Notes under the pieces: model-generated
What the model saw: only the letters and a program-made list of their open reading frames with translations
Told to the model about the DNA's origin: nothing
Database searches by the model: none
Made by a program: the position numbers and the translations under genes
Assembly: GCA_029851415.1 (NCBI GenBank)
Contig: CM056742.1
Location: 77,738,748-77,802,747 of the forward strand
Length of the DNA: 64,000 bases
Direction of reading: 5' to 3'
Source: Eretmocerus hayati
Taxonomy: Eukaryota > Arthropoda > Insecta > Hymenoptera > Aphelinidae
Shown here: in pieces, positions 9,834-20,279 of the stretch
Position numbering within the stretch: the first letter of the stretch is position 1
How the letters are laid out: every line of letters starts with the position of its first letter

Positions 9834-12270
9834 ATGCCGTATCGGCAAAGGACGGACTGTGAAATTGAGCCTGTTTCAGGTTCCAGCGATGCGGACAGGA
9901 TGGCAGAAATTCGTGAGCTGTACGCTCAAGCAGAGAGAGCGGCGGTGGACGGAGCCATATTGGAGCTCCGAATCTCGGACGAAGAGCTCGACATGGACGA
10001 GGAGCTATTCGCACCCGGAACGGACGAGGGGTTGCCCGCACCCGAAGCGAAGCGAGAAGAGCAGGCAATAGGAGGTGTTGAGAGCTCGAAGCCTGATTTG
10101 TTCGAGCTCTTCCCGAATCCTGCCGACTGAAAGGAGGCCGAGAGCCTGTGGCGATTGGCGAAGCAGCGTGTTGGAGAGGCCCCACTCCCCGAGCCACCAC
10201 AATTCCATCGGATAGACTCCACTGAGGCACGTCTGGCGGCACTGAAAGACTGGGCGAGTCGTGTCGACCTGGCCACCACTCGCTTCGAATTTTTCAAGCG
10301 TGGTGGACTTCTTCCGGCCTGCCGAGCTCAGGACATTGATGTCTCTCCTCAGGATGAAATCACTTCAGTCACCAAGGCACCCGCCTCACCCACCAACAGC
10401 GACGGAGCAACTAAAGCCATGGCAAATGACGTTGCCACCATGGAGATCGGTAGCCCCCGCAGGTGTAGCAGTCTGCCTGAACTAACGGACGAGACGGAGT
10501 CACGGGAAGCCCACCTATCTCCGACCCGTAACAGAGAGGGTGCCGCTGCTGCATTGGTGGACGAGATGGTCCCAACAGAGGCCAATGTACCACCGACCCA
10601 GACTGTGCCAAAGGAAGCGAAGCGAGTGCGCTTCGACAAACCAGCGGAGCCAGAATTGCGCGTGGTGGTGTGTCGCCTTTCGGAGGAGGAGCTGGCGCTA
10701 CACCGGTTTCGGGGAGCCATTCCTAGGACACTGAGAAGGCCGCAACAGACCGAGTCACTCCCGATTCCGGAAGAGGCCAACGAGTGCGTTGTCTCCCTAC
10801 CAAAGGTGGTGGAGCAGCCGCCGGACCCAGAAGAAGCCACCGCGAACGTGGCTGAGCACCAAGCAGAGGACGAGCTGGTGAGCACGGACGACTGGGTCAT
10901 GGAACTAGGACAAACTGACGGCATCCCCGAAGAGGAAAGGGTTACCTCGGCAGATCTGGTCAAAATGACATCCCCACCACCAGCCCATAGGGACACAGTT
11001 TACTCACGACCTTCTTTTCGGTCCTCAGCGCACCCGGCCCCGGAGGTGATAGTGTTGGACTCTCCACGCCGTGACGGATCGCCAAGGCAGCTTCCGGACC
11101 AGCCCTCTGCATCCCGACAAGAATTCCGCCCCATCTCTCCACCGATGTGGCGCGGGAAGCCACAACCCCAAGCGTCGACATCCAGGGCCACGCTGGACTC
11201 ACTTCCACGGACCAGACACGACACGGGCAGCAAGAGGCGTCCGTACAATCCCAACAGGCAGCTCACGCTGGTCGATTATGAGGGTGGCCCTCCCCCATAT
11301 TGCAGAGGACCAGACGTGGAAGAGTTAAGGCCGAGCCAACTGGTGCGACTATTGCCACTGGAACGGACAACGGACGTGCGGACTCAGGATCGTGACTCAT
11401 CCCGACCCAGGACAAACAATTCCGGGCCCCGGTCAGGAGAGGCGTGGAGGCAAGCGGGCGGACATCGGACGAGAGACACCTCCAGGACACGAGCAACCCC
11501 AGGACACCAGGGCTGGAGCCCGATGAGACCGATAGCGTCAGCCAGGAGTCGGAGTCCAGCTAGGTCAAGCTCACCGCAACGCCCTAACCGCCAGCCTAGG
11601 GAACCACCTCAGCAAAGACACCAGACGCCAAGGACTCTGCCACCTAAACGGACCGCAACGTTCCTTCGGAACCTGCCTGAGATTCCCACGGATGAATATT
11701 TGGACCCTCCTCCCTTCGCGTGCCTCAACTGTTGGGAAATAAGGACTCACAGATCCTCCAGCTGCCCCCAGCCTCAGCGTCGCTATTGCGAGAACTGTGG
11801 GTGCCGAGGAGTACACGTGTCCTCGCTGTGCCGGTCGCTGGAGAGAACGTGAGGACTATTAGGACCGCGGCGAAGCAGCCGAGGCAACGCGACGCTTGGA
11901 AAAGACCCGTGATGAGGAACCCCGACGTGCGGACGAAGGACGAGACCGTGACGAGCAGTGGCGGACTGTTGAAGCCGTAGACCGACGTCGACGAGAACGC
12001 CTCCGTCGTGAAGAGGAGGAAGTGCGCGCTGCAGAGGAGCGAGCTAGGCTTGCAGCTGAGGAGGCCCAGCGTGCACAGACTGAGCACGAGAGGCTCCGAG
12101 AGGAGGAGGCCAGGGCCCGCCTGGAGGCAGAACAAGACCAAGCACGAATCGCTGCGGAGGGAGCTCGGGCGAGGGAACAGGAAGTACGACCTCTCGGACC
12201 TCCCTATATACAGCGGCTGCGTGAAACCAACGAGGGAATTCGAGACCTACCAGAGGCCGAGAGGGATTGA
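9834..12270 (+). pseudogene. Third ORF of the gypsy element, zinc-knuckle-like and coiled-coil protein
   Basis: Starts with ATG 9834, 22 bases after the pol stop. One frame runs to 11852 except for a TGA at 10128-10130. Near 11800-11820 the sensible reading moves to another frame, meets a TAG at 11860-11862, and continues to 12270, for about 810 codons in all. The middle is Pro/Ser/Thr/Arg-rich and looks disordered. Residues encoded at about 11710-11840 carry two Cys clusters (CLNCWEIRTHRSSSC and CENCGC..., with CPRC in the shifted frame) that resemble retroviral-type zinc knuckles. The last part (about 11890-12200) is a strongly charged Arg/Glu/Ala coiled coil. This is the slot where errantiviruses carry env, but no signal peptide or membrane segment is visible, so it is not an envelope. 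The function is unknown; a second nucleic-acid-binding gag-like protein is my inference. Confidence 0.7.
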
Positions 12271-12346
12271 ATTTGGCGGGCATTCTTTGCGATGTACCGC
12301 GAAATAGACCCCTCAGACCGCCACACAGTGGGACCAAGGTGATCTT

Positions 12347-12481
12347 GAATAATTCGCCTTTACGTGAATTTGCAACCAATCGACATATGCGCAGATGCAG
12401 GAGGTTGTTCTCATTCATCCAAAAGTCTTCTGTTTGCGCATATGCCGATTGGTTGCGAATCCACGTAATGGCAAATTATCC
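12347..12481. repeat. 46-bp inverted repeat with 43-base loop
   Basis: 12347-12392 and 12436-12481 are reverse complements with a few mismatches (core CCAATCG.CATATGCGC). It lies shortly after the third ORF and could be a small MITE or an RNA hairpin in the element's 3' region. Confidence 0.8.
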
Positions 12482-13050
12482 AAGAACTTCTTGGCCCCAC
12501 TGTGCGCCGGTAAGCCTCCTCGGCGCGGACTTCGCCAATTCGGACCTTCTGCTAGTAGGAGTGGGCGGAGTCAGAATGGGACGCGTTCCCTGAAACCCAT
12601 GGCCGGTATGCTAGACACCGAGTCAGGTCAGTAGGCTGAAGGACGGACGGACACGGACAAGCCGCCAGGACAAGACGCCGTAAGACGTAAGCGGGGCGAT
12701 GGATCGGACCAAAGTGAGATGCTATGATTTCTTCTTTTATTCTCTCTCCCTTTCCAGGTTGAATGAATGAGTAAATCCATGACCGTGGGGCCCAGGGTGG
12801 CTTCATTCCCTCCCCGTGGGACTTTCTCCAATTCTCCTAGAGTTGTAGGACAGCCACTAGAGTGACTTCCCTTCGGTATGACTGTGTAAGAGAGTGAGTG
12901 GGTGATGATCCCCATATTTATGAATATATAATATGATTTTGATTTTGAATCTGCTGAACGAGGCAGCGACGAGAGAATTTTAAAGGCGAGAATGCGCCAC
13001 CAGAACTATCGGCAAGACCACTCCCTCCCGGAGGACCCCTCCCCCCCTTA
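12482..13050. other. 3' noncoding region of the gypsy element
   Basis: No gene. GGAC-rich up to about 12700, then more neutral. A C-rich/G-rich tract at about 13036-13058 ends it (GTGGGGGG at 13051-13058), which would suit a polypurine tract. The role is inferred. Confidence 0.4.
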
Positions 13051-13112
13051 GTGGGGGGTAATATGACGGGTAAACCGTCATAGCCGAGATTAGGCAATTC
13101 TCTCGTCGCCGT

Positions 13113-13183
13113 CTCGAGCCAGCAAACGAGAAGTATGAGTATCAACCCGGAATACTTCTCGTTTTGTTGAGGGCTGGCTCGAG
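13113..13183. repeat. Nested perfect hairpin
   Basis: The outer stem CTCGAGCCAGC (13113-13123) pairs with 13173-13183. The inner 13-bp stem AAACGAGAAGTAT (13124-13136) pairs with 13152-13164. Both stems are perfect, with an 8-base asymmetric bulge between them on the 3' side. Confidence 0.85.
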
Positions 13184-13815
13184 AGGACGACGACGACGAG
13201 CGACGAGGGAAATCGTGGATGCTGCGGGTACCGATATGCCTGCGCGCGGGCAACCCTCCCGGCGCCCAGGTTAGCCGCTGAAGCCCGGTCAAGAGGGCTG
13301 CAGGATCAGCAGCCGACGGGTCGCGATTTCTACAGCTGGGTAGCCCGGAGGGCTCCCCCAGGGCACTGGAGCCTTGTTTGGCCCTTACACCGGCCCTCCC
13401 ACATCACACGGACATGCTGCTCCTCAACACCATGCCCCGGGGCAGGTGTGTACACACCGGCGAGCGGACCACGGTGACGATGATGACGGACGAGGCCCTC
13501 GCCCCCGGGTGGGCGAGGGTATGCTTGGCACCACAAAATCGCGTTGTATAACGCACATGCAATTAATGCACGACGCGGGGCAGGTTATGGACCTGGTGCC
13601 ACACACATACACGGCAAGCACACTGCTGCAGGACACGAAGAGATGGTGCGGACGGCACGCGGGGCCCGGGTGACGATGACAGCATGCAGCAGACGGGTGG
13701 CCCTCCTGGTGCTGCGCTCCCCGGGCTGCCAGCCATCTAGACATTCGCCCCATCCGCTGCAGCCCGGGGCAGCGAGCATGCCTGCAGCGATGGGGTTATG
13801 TACCCACGTACCACC

Positions 13816-13856
13816 CGATACACAGGTATATCGATATAGCGATACCTGGTGTATCG
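13816..13856. repeat. Imperfect palindrome
   Basis: CGATACACAGGTAT at 13816 pairs with ATACCTGGTGTATCG at 13842-13856, with one or two mismatches and an AT-rich loop. Confidence 0.75.
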
Positions 13857-15508
13857 CACACCCGCGCACCACGGATATAACACTAGGGTGGCCACACACC
13901 GCACGGGGGACCATCACACGGACTCGGGTGGACCCCGGGTGACCCAGCAGAGGACGGCGATGACGGACAGGCCGTTGCACGTGGCGAGAGCAGACAGCTT
14001 ACTGGCGGTGGACGAGATATGGCAGCGCTGCGGGCATGTAAATCCGGGCCACACCCGGGCACTCGTGGCCACAAAAATCCGACGGACGACTACCTGGACA
14101 ACGGCCACTGGGCAAATTTGGACTTGCGGGAATATTTACATGTACTTAGGGTTATGCACACATGGGTATGTTGCAATGGGACTGTGCGCAGCATATATAT
14201 AGATATACTGCGGCAATACGGACTAGATATAGATATACACGGACATGCATATGGCTATACGAGGTGAAAGCGTGAAGTTGCGGCAAGCGCGAGTGCGCGA
14301 TGCCTACGCGTGAATTTTAGCGGTGCATGCGCGTGAGCGGGACAGAATATTCTCTGGGTGGAGACATCAGGACCGTAGATACTGCAATGGATGCGCTTGC
14401 GGCGAATTTCGTAGAATCTGAGCTACTGTATAGGACAGGTATAGTTGACTGGACTTGAATATTTGGCGCGCTTAGCCGCCAGTTGGCGCTGCTAGTGTTC
14501 CGGTAAGATTGAACGGACAAATCAGAGGGTTTGACTTCAGTGAAGACGAAGGCGCGGACTTGGTGAAGAAGAAGCAGCCATTGTGTCACTTGTGGATTTG
14601 ACTTCGTTCAGTACACACGTACTTGTTGCGCTCGCGCTTTTAATTCGGAGCAGGTGCCCAGCCGCGAGTCCCCCAGGAGTCCTGGCTTCCAGGACGAGTA
14701 GTATCCGCTGTGATTGGACTCGCTCAGTTGTGGGGCGATATATTTGGACGGAGCAAGGAAAAATAATCAAGCAACGGACAATGGCATCAAACGGTGAGTG
14801 GTCTTGCTATTTCTCTTAGGTTCTCTCGTCGGGTGTGCGGAGAGCCTCGCGCGTCGTGGAGGGCAATCGTCGTGCCCGCGGATAGAACGGACTCCCGGGG
14901 GACCTCGTGAGCTGGTGCACCGCGTTCTCGTGGACAAGACGTCTCCAAGTGACGCACGCGCGTTGTGGAATTGCATCAGCGGACCCGGAGCAGCAACCGC
15001 GTCGCGTGGAGAAATTCGGAGCAGCGATTTAGTGGAGTTTTGGCGTGTGCTCGTGGACAAGACGTTTTGGAAAGACGTGCGCGCGATAGGAAATTCGTGT
15101 CAGGGACAGACCTCCTGGAGGAGGCGCGCATGGACGAGAACGTAGTGAACCTTGGACGAGTTATAGCTGGACTAGGAGGCAGGTGCGTGATCGTGCACCT
15201 GTTGCTCGAGCGCGTGGGACAAGCGAATATCGGAGCTCAAGCCATTTTGGGTGCTTGCCGTGCGCGCGCGTGGCGAGGGCTGCTGAGCGGCCATTTTGGG
15301 CAATAAAATTTTGGAGCAGATAAATTTGTGAGAAAATTATCGGAGCAGGGAACGGACAAGCTGCACTCTACGGAGTGCAGGTAGATTTTCGCAGGTGATT
15401 GGGAGGAGTGTGGCCTCTCTTTGTTTGGTGAATCTTTATTGTATTTCACAGGTGAATTGGAGAGACATTTTGAGATTTGATGTGATTGATTGATATTTTC
15501 CGGACAGG

Positions 15509-15516
15509 TATAAAAG
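15509..15516 (+). promoter_or_regulatory. TATA-box-like TATAAAAG
   Basis: A consensus TATA element inside GGAC-rich DNA. It could be the promoter of an LTR, with transcription starting about 30 bases downstream. It is isolated evidence, so uncertain. Confidence 0.35.
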
Positions 15517-15600
15517 TCACCCGGACAAATGTCGGTTGTGAATAGTATGTGAAAATTCATGTCTCGTCCGCTCAGAAGCAACGTAAAGGATAGAGGCCAA

Positions 15601-16539
15601 GTTATTTATTCATAAATTGGACTGATTATTCATGAGCGTGCGCCCTCCCTCCCCCTCTTTATTTTCAGGGTAGTATCACGGTAGGTGTTGCTGAGTAGCG
15701 GAGAAGCTGAATTTTTCCGGAGTCGTTTCGCCGTTCGCGCGCGTATTGCCTGCAATTTTAGGATAAGAGTCCCGTTGAATATAAATGAGGTGTGATGGTT
15801 AAAATACCACGTCACAGTGTCCTTGCTCTACTCTATACAAGTTGAGAAAACCAATATATTGTTCATCTCAGCTGCCACTCACAGTCAACATCACATGAAA
15901 TACATCCAAACATTTGTAGCGAATGAGGTTGATAGAATGGATTCTGTCTAATGATGCAATCACATCCATGGGTTGATATGGTATTGAGTAAATTCCGAAA
16001 ATCCAAAAGTTGGCTCCGATTATCGACATTTTTGAATACTGAAGAAGCCATCCTCCCCATTGGAAGGAATGAATCATACTATTGAATCATCACTGCTACA
16101 GACATGCAAATTCGATTGGATCCGTGTCATTGAAACTCGAGTGAGGAATTGGAAGATGGATTGGTATGGGGTATAGACCAACGAACGTTCCCTCCCGTAG
16201 TCTGACCTACGACTGCCAATTGCCCACCGTATGAACGTACGGAGCTCCTGCACCGATCTTCCTCAATTTCGTTACAAGACACAGCACCGCAGCTGCTCAA
16301 AAAGAGGATTGTTCCTTTTAATCCAAGAAATCAAGGAGAAGAAATGAAGGTCCGAACCCTCACTAAAGATGATACACGTATGTGACAGATTCGTAAATTT
16401 TCGCGATCTTTCCGATTTCATCAGGTCGGGGTGTTGCGACCATTCTCTCTTCGTACAAATATAAAAAAAGATCTAAGAGCGACATTTAGAGCAGTAGTTT
16501 GAGTCCTGGTAAAGAAAGACATAACAAATGACGTCATTG
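15601..16539. other. No recognisable feature
   Basis: AT-rich DNA. A minus-strand open frame at 15868-16077 has a plausible-looking hydrophobic composition but no family match I recognise and no splice context, so it is not called a gene. Confidence 0.4.
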
Positions 16540-16815
16540 CTTATCTCTTATCGTATCAGTTATGTCACGGTGGTATGAGGCAATCGAGTCTCGCCGAGTG
16601 GCTTATCTCATCTTTTATCTTATAAGCACGGTGATGTGGGGGCAGTCGAGCGTCGCAAAGTGGCTCATCTTATCGCTGACGTCACCAAGGTCAGCGTGTG
16701 GCGTAGTATCTTCTTATCTCTATCAGTTAATGGGTCACGGCGATAAGGAGGGGTTGATAACATCGGAGAGCGGCTGGCGTGAGCCCGTTATCTCATCAGC
16801 TAATGGTCCTTACGC
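16540..16815. repeat. Degenerate tandem repeat rich in GATA (CTTATC) motifs
   Basis: Four to five loosely similar blocks of about 50-75 bases, each with a CACGG.G or GTCACC start, a GAG..GGC middle and one or more TTATCT/CTTATC motifs, followed by ATCAG or TTATAAG. The GATA-type core occurs roughly ten times in 275 bases. Confidence 0.6.
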
Positions 16816-16930
16816 ATTGTTTACAATAAATCGGTGGTGCGCACGAGGTCATGAGATGGGGCACAATGAACAAGAGGTGGGCCGAGCAGCTGATGGTCCG
16901 AAGTTCTGCTGGTGCAGCCGTGTGAATAGA

Positions 16931-17912
16931 TATGAGTCATTCTGGAGCAAGCTGGACAAAACCGTCACCAGGGGGGTCTGGGAGGAATCCGCACAATTTT
17001 TTTCTGTTGGTACTATGTTCAAATAGTGCGGAAATTCTTTTTCCAGATTTTTTCGGCCCTCCCTGTGGGCCCTAGGGCCCATGGAAGGGCCGTTTCAGGC
17101 CCTTTTCCAGTCTATTCAAGGAAAATCATAGCTCCAACAGAATCCAACATTTTCCAACGTACTTGAGCGCATTTTTCTCGTGAAGACTGATACTTTTCAG
17201 GGAAAAATTGTCCTAGGAGAAAGAGTCAGCCTGATGACTTCTGCAAGCTACTCATTGAGAGAAAATTTTAGCAATTTCTGCGTCATCTTGCGGGCGACCT
17301 AGATCCAACTAGAGAGGACATAATTGACTCTTACCAGTGGTCATTTTGAAGGTCTTGGAGAAACCTACAATATGCTTACTTGTAAAATTCAATTATCACA
17401 CTCTTAGTTGGAGCTATTTTCGAAAAAGTCGAAAATTTAGGACTCAATTCCGAAAATATATCTCAATTTTCTTCCACCAAACTTGTGCGAAGATGCTATT
17501 TGAGATATCTACTTCCAGTAGGGGAAATTTGGCGGAGGTTATTCTTTTCAATTTTCTCTGCCGAGCGTTACAAAATGCCGCATTCCGTCGTTTTAGCAAA
17601 AACGGCATCTTTGACCGCGGTCACATATGCTCCCACCTAGACTGATGTGCACCAATCCGTGTGAGAGTACTACTCCCCAAAGTACCCCCAAGTACGTGTA
17701 TGAAGTTGCGTGGACGAGCGCCCGGAGCGAGATGTAGGTTCTATTTACTATGTCAAAAATCGGCATCATCTCTGCTATTTGGGCGTACGCGACCGAGAGC
17801 ATGATTTTACTTGTTCTGGCTCCCAAATGAGATAATAGGCTATAATGAGGATCCAAACATACTTTTCCGACTCAAAATAGCCATCTGAACACAAATCTGA
17901 GGTCAGTCCAGC
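16931..17912 (+). mobile_element. R1 foldback family, solitary arm
   Basis: Begins with TATGAGTCATTCTGGAGC, followed by GTCACCAGGGGGGTCTGG, then a run of landmarks shared with the complete member at 18186-20873: a G/C palindrome around GGGCCCTAGGGCCC, a block containing TCATTTTGAAGGTCTTG, and an end block before the loop. No inverted second arm follows, so this is a half element or a solo arm. Confidence 0.75.
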
Positions 17913-17916
17913 TCTA

Positions 17917-18108
17917 CACTGAGAAAAAAACAGTTGACCGTACCGTCGCACAGTATCTATCACCGGCGCACAGTAACTATTACCGTGCAAAATCACGATT
18001 TGGGCCGACTGTACGCGAAGCTAATAGTTACTGTGCGCAAGTAATAGCTACGGTGCGCCGGTGATAGATACTGTGCAACGGTACAATCAACCGTTTCGTT
18101 TTTTGGTG
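17917..18108. mobile_element. Small MITE with CACTGAG ends
   Basis: The left half, starting CACTGAGAAAAAAACAGTTG, is reverse-complemented in the right half with the motif ACAGTATCTATCACCGG shared by both. Short CGCACAGTA.CTATTACCG subrepeats occur several times inside. At 192 bp it is noncoding. Confidence 0.7.
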
Positions 18109-18123
18109 GGCTTAGGAATGATG

Positions 18124-18158
<35 letters not shown>

Positions 18159-18189
18159 AGTATATATACACATATATATATATATATAT
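18124..18189. repeat. (TA)n microsatellite, interrupted
   Basis: Alternating TA with a short break near 18156-18172, directly abutting the start of the R1 element. Confidence 0.95.
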
Positions 18190-20008
18190 GAGTCATTTTC
18201 GAGCACTTCGGCTAAAGGCGTCACCAGGGGGGTCTGGGAAAAATCCCAAAAAAATTATTTTCCATCAATACTATGTTTGAAAACTACAAAAAAAATTTTT
18301 GGGATTATTCCGAAGCCCCCCACGGGCCCTATGGCCTACAGAAGGTCTGTTTCAGGCCCTTTTTGGGCCTATCTATGGAAAATCATAGCTCCGACTTGAC
18401 TCAATCTTTTTCACGTACTTGGGCGCATTTTCTTTGTTAACCCCCTTGCGCAGAGTTTATATTGGGATCCCATGATGTTAGGACGAGTATACTCGGCTTT
18501 GTGCGCGGGAGGGGTTAAAACTAGCACTTTTGAAGGAAAAAAATAGTACGGAATCAATTATGCAGCGTAGTAACTTCTAAGAGCTATTCGCTGAGATCAG
18601 ATTTTAGCGTTTTCTGGGCCTGCTTCAAAGCAATCTAGCTCCCACTAGTCATGTGATAATCGACTTCCGCAGGTGGTCATTTTGAAGGTCTTGAAAAAAC
18701 CTACAATTTGACTGCCTGTAGAAGTCGATCATCGTACTTTTCATAGGAGCTATTGATGATACAAGTTGAGCAGTTTTGTAAAAGTGCCAAACATTGAGCT
18801 CAATTTGAAAAAAACCTTTTTTTTCTTCTCACTCCAAACCTGTGCAAATATCTTCTTCGATACAAATACTATCAATCAGAACAATAATCTGGGTGGGACA
18901 TTCAATTCTCGATTTTATTCAGCCAATTTAAAACACCCTTTTTTGACTTTTTGCTTGAAATGCCGACATAGGCATGGCTCGCATATGCTTTCATCTGAGT
19001 TGTTGTGCACCAAGCTGGGTGTAATTACTCCTCAGAGTACCTTCGAATACGTATGAGAACTCCCAGAGGCGAACCTCAAGCCAGGAACGTGCTGAAGACT
19101 CAAGCCATCAGATCCGAGATGGGCATTATTTCGTCTATTTTAGGTCAGGCGAGTGAGGTCTCAATTCCTCGTGTTCTTGCCCGCAAACGAGACGAGTAGA
19201 TGAAGTTGGGATGCAAACATGTTTTTCCGACTCAAAATGACCATCTAAATACGATCCCGGGGTCAACTCGTGCCTAGGATATCATCCAATCCTCGAACGG
19301 CGTTAAACTCCGTAATAACAGGTTTTGCGCCTCTACTGCAAAATGACGATGTGTTAAGGCTCAATTGACCCCGGGATCGTGTTTAGATGATCATTTTGAG
19401 TCGGAGGAACGTGTTCGTATCCCTACTCTAGCCACTCGTCTCATTTCTGGGCAAGAACACGAGGAATCGAGACCTCGCTCGCCTGCCCCGAAATAGACGA
19501 AATCATGCTCATCTCGGACCTGATGGTTAGAGCCTCCAGCTCGCTTCTGGCTTGAGGCTTGCTTCCGGATGTTCTTATACATATTTGGGGGTACTCTGAG
19601 GAGTAATTCCACTCAGATTGGTGCACAACAACTCAGATGGAAGCATATTCGAGCCATGCTCATGTCGGCATTTTAAGCAAAAAGTCAAAAAAGGGTGTTT
19701 TAAATTGGCTGAATAGAATCGAGAATCGAATGGCCCATCCAGATCATTGTTCTGATTGATAGTATGTGTATCGAAAAAGATATTCGCACAGGTTTGTGTT
19801 CGAAAGAAAGAAAACGAGTTTTTCAAATTGAGCTCAAAGTTTGGCATTTTTACAAAACTGCTCAACTTGCATCAGCTAGAGCTCCTATAAAAAGTACGAT
19901 AATCGACTTCTACAGGATACAAGTTGAACATTTGGTCTCGTCGATCTTGAAGGACGGTGGGGAACTAAATAAATTCCCAAAATTTCATGATGGAAATTTT
20001 ATTGCAAC

Positions 20009-20041
20009 GTTTCGTCCACTAGGTTTTGTGGACCTCATCAG
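20009..20041 (-). ncRNA. Hammerhead-ribozyme-like core (minus-strand arm)
   Basis: Mirror copy of the core at 20247-20279 on the other arm of the palindrome, read on the minus strand, with all core bases and the six-pair stem conserved. Confidence 0.35.
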
Positions 20042-20246
20042 GCTTCAGGTTTGTTATTCTTTAGATCGTCATGATATTTTGGACGATCCTGTAATAGAGC
20101 ACAGCCATAACGTCTGGCTCCTGTCAATACAAGTAAACAGAGTGACTCTGTTTACTTGTATTGACAGGAGCCAGACGTTATGGCTGTGCTCTATTACAAG
20201 ATCGTCCAAAATATCATGACGATCGAAAGAATAACAAACCTGAAGC

Positions 20247-20279
20247 CTGATGAGGTCCACAAAACCTAGTGGACGAAAC
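20247..20279 (+). ncRNA. Hammerhead-ribozyme-like core (plus-strand arm)
   Basis: CTGATGA (20247-20253), a six-pair stem GTCCAC/GTGGAC (20255-20260 with 20269-20274) and GAAAC (20275-20279) are in hammerhead order. One extra G separates CTGATGA from the stem, and a good stem III with its cleavage triplet is not obvious. It may therefore be a degenerate or dimer-dependent version. Penelope-like elements are known to carry such motifs. Confidence 0.4.

Larger units (their letters stand above)
2690..12270 (+). mobile_element. Degenerate Ty3/gypsy retrotransposon (leader, gag, pol remnant, ORF3)
   Basis: One orientation, one composition (very frequent GGAC) and one gene order: leader with tandem repeats, gag, RNase H and integrase, then a third ORF. 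Integrase after RNase H places it in the Ty3/gypsy group. It is inactive. The protease and the catalytic part of reverse transcriptase are absent, there are several frameshifts and in-frame stops, and an 804-bp DNA transposon sits inside gag. No matching pair of LTRs was found by eye. The 5' LTR is probably lost next to PC4, and the 3' end may extend to about 15.6 kb. Confidence 0.85.
13059..15600 (+). other. Candidate long 3' LTR or 3' untranslated region of the gypsy element
   Basis: After the G-run at 13051-13058 comes TAATATGACGGGTAAACCGTC, a start reminiscent of gypsy LTRs. The region is GC-rich (clearly so at 13.2-14.3 kb), keeps the GGAC vocabulary of the element, has strong hairpins at 13113-13183 and 13816-13856, and carries a TATA-box-like TATAAAAG at 15509. 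There is also an ATG followed by a consensus splice donor (AACG|GTGAGT near 14793). No ORF of substance is seen. No second copy exists in the window, so LTR identity cannot be proven. Confidence 0.3.

Noticed and set aside
10349..10996. 215-codon minus-strand open frame
   Set aside because: Antisense shadow of the third gypsy ORF, Ser-rich because the sense strand is Pro/Glu/Thr-rich.
9834..12270. Envelope gene of an errantivirus
   Set aside because: The location fits, but there is no signal peptide, fusion peptide or membrane anchor, and the cysteines look like zinc knuckles.
13374..14267. Several 80-130-codon frames in the GC-rich stretch
   Set aside because: Overlapping on both strands, as expected from GC-rich noncoding DNA with few stops.
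15868..16077. Minus-strand chemoreceptor-like fragment
   Set aside because: Only a vague hydrophobic look; no conserved motif or splice context.
18766..19056. 96-codon frame in the R1 arm, mirrored at 19575-19865
   Set aside because: The mirror symmetry of the foldback explains the similarity. No start, domain or codon-bias evidence.
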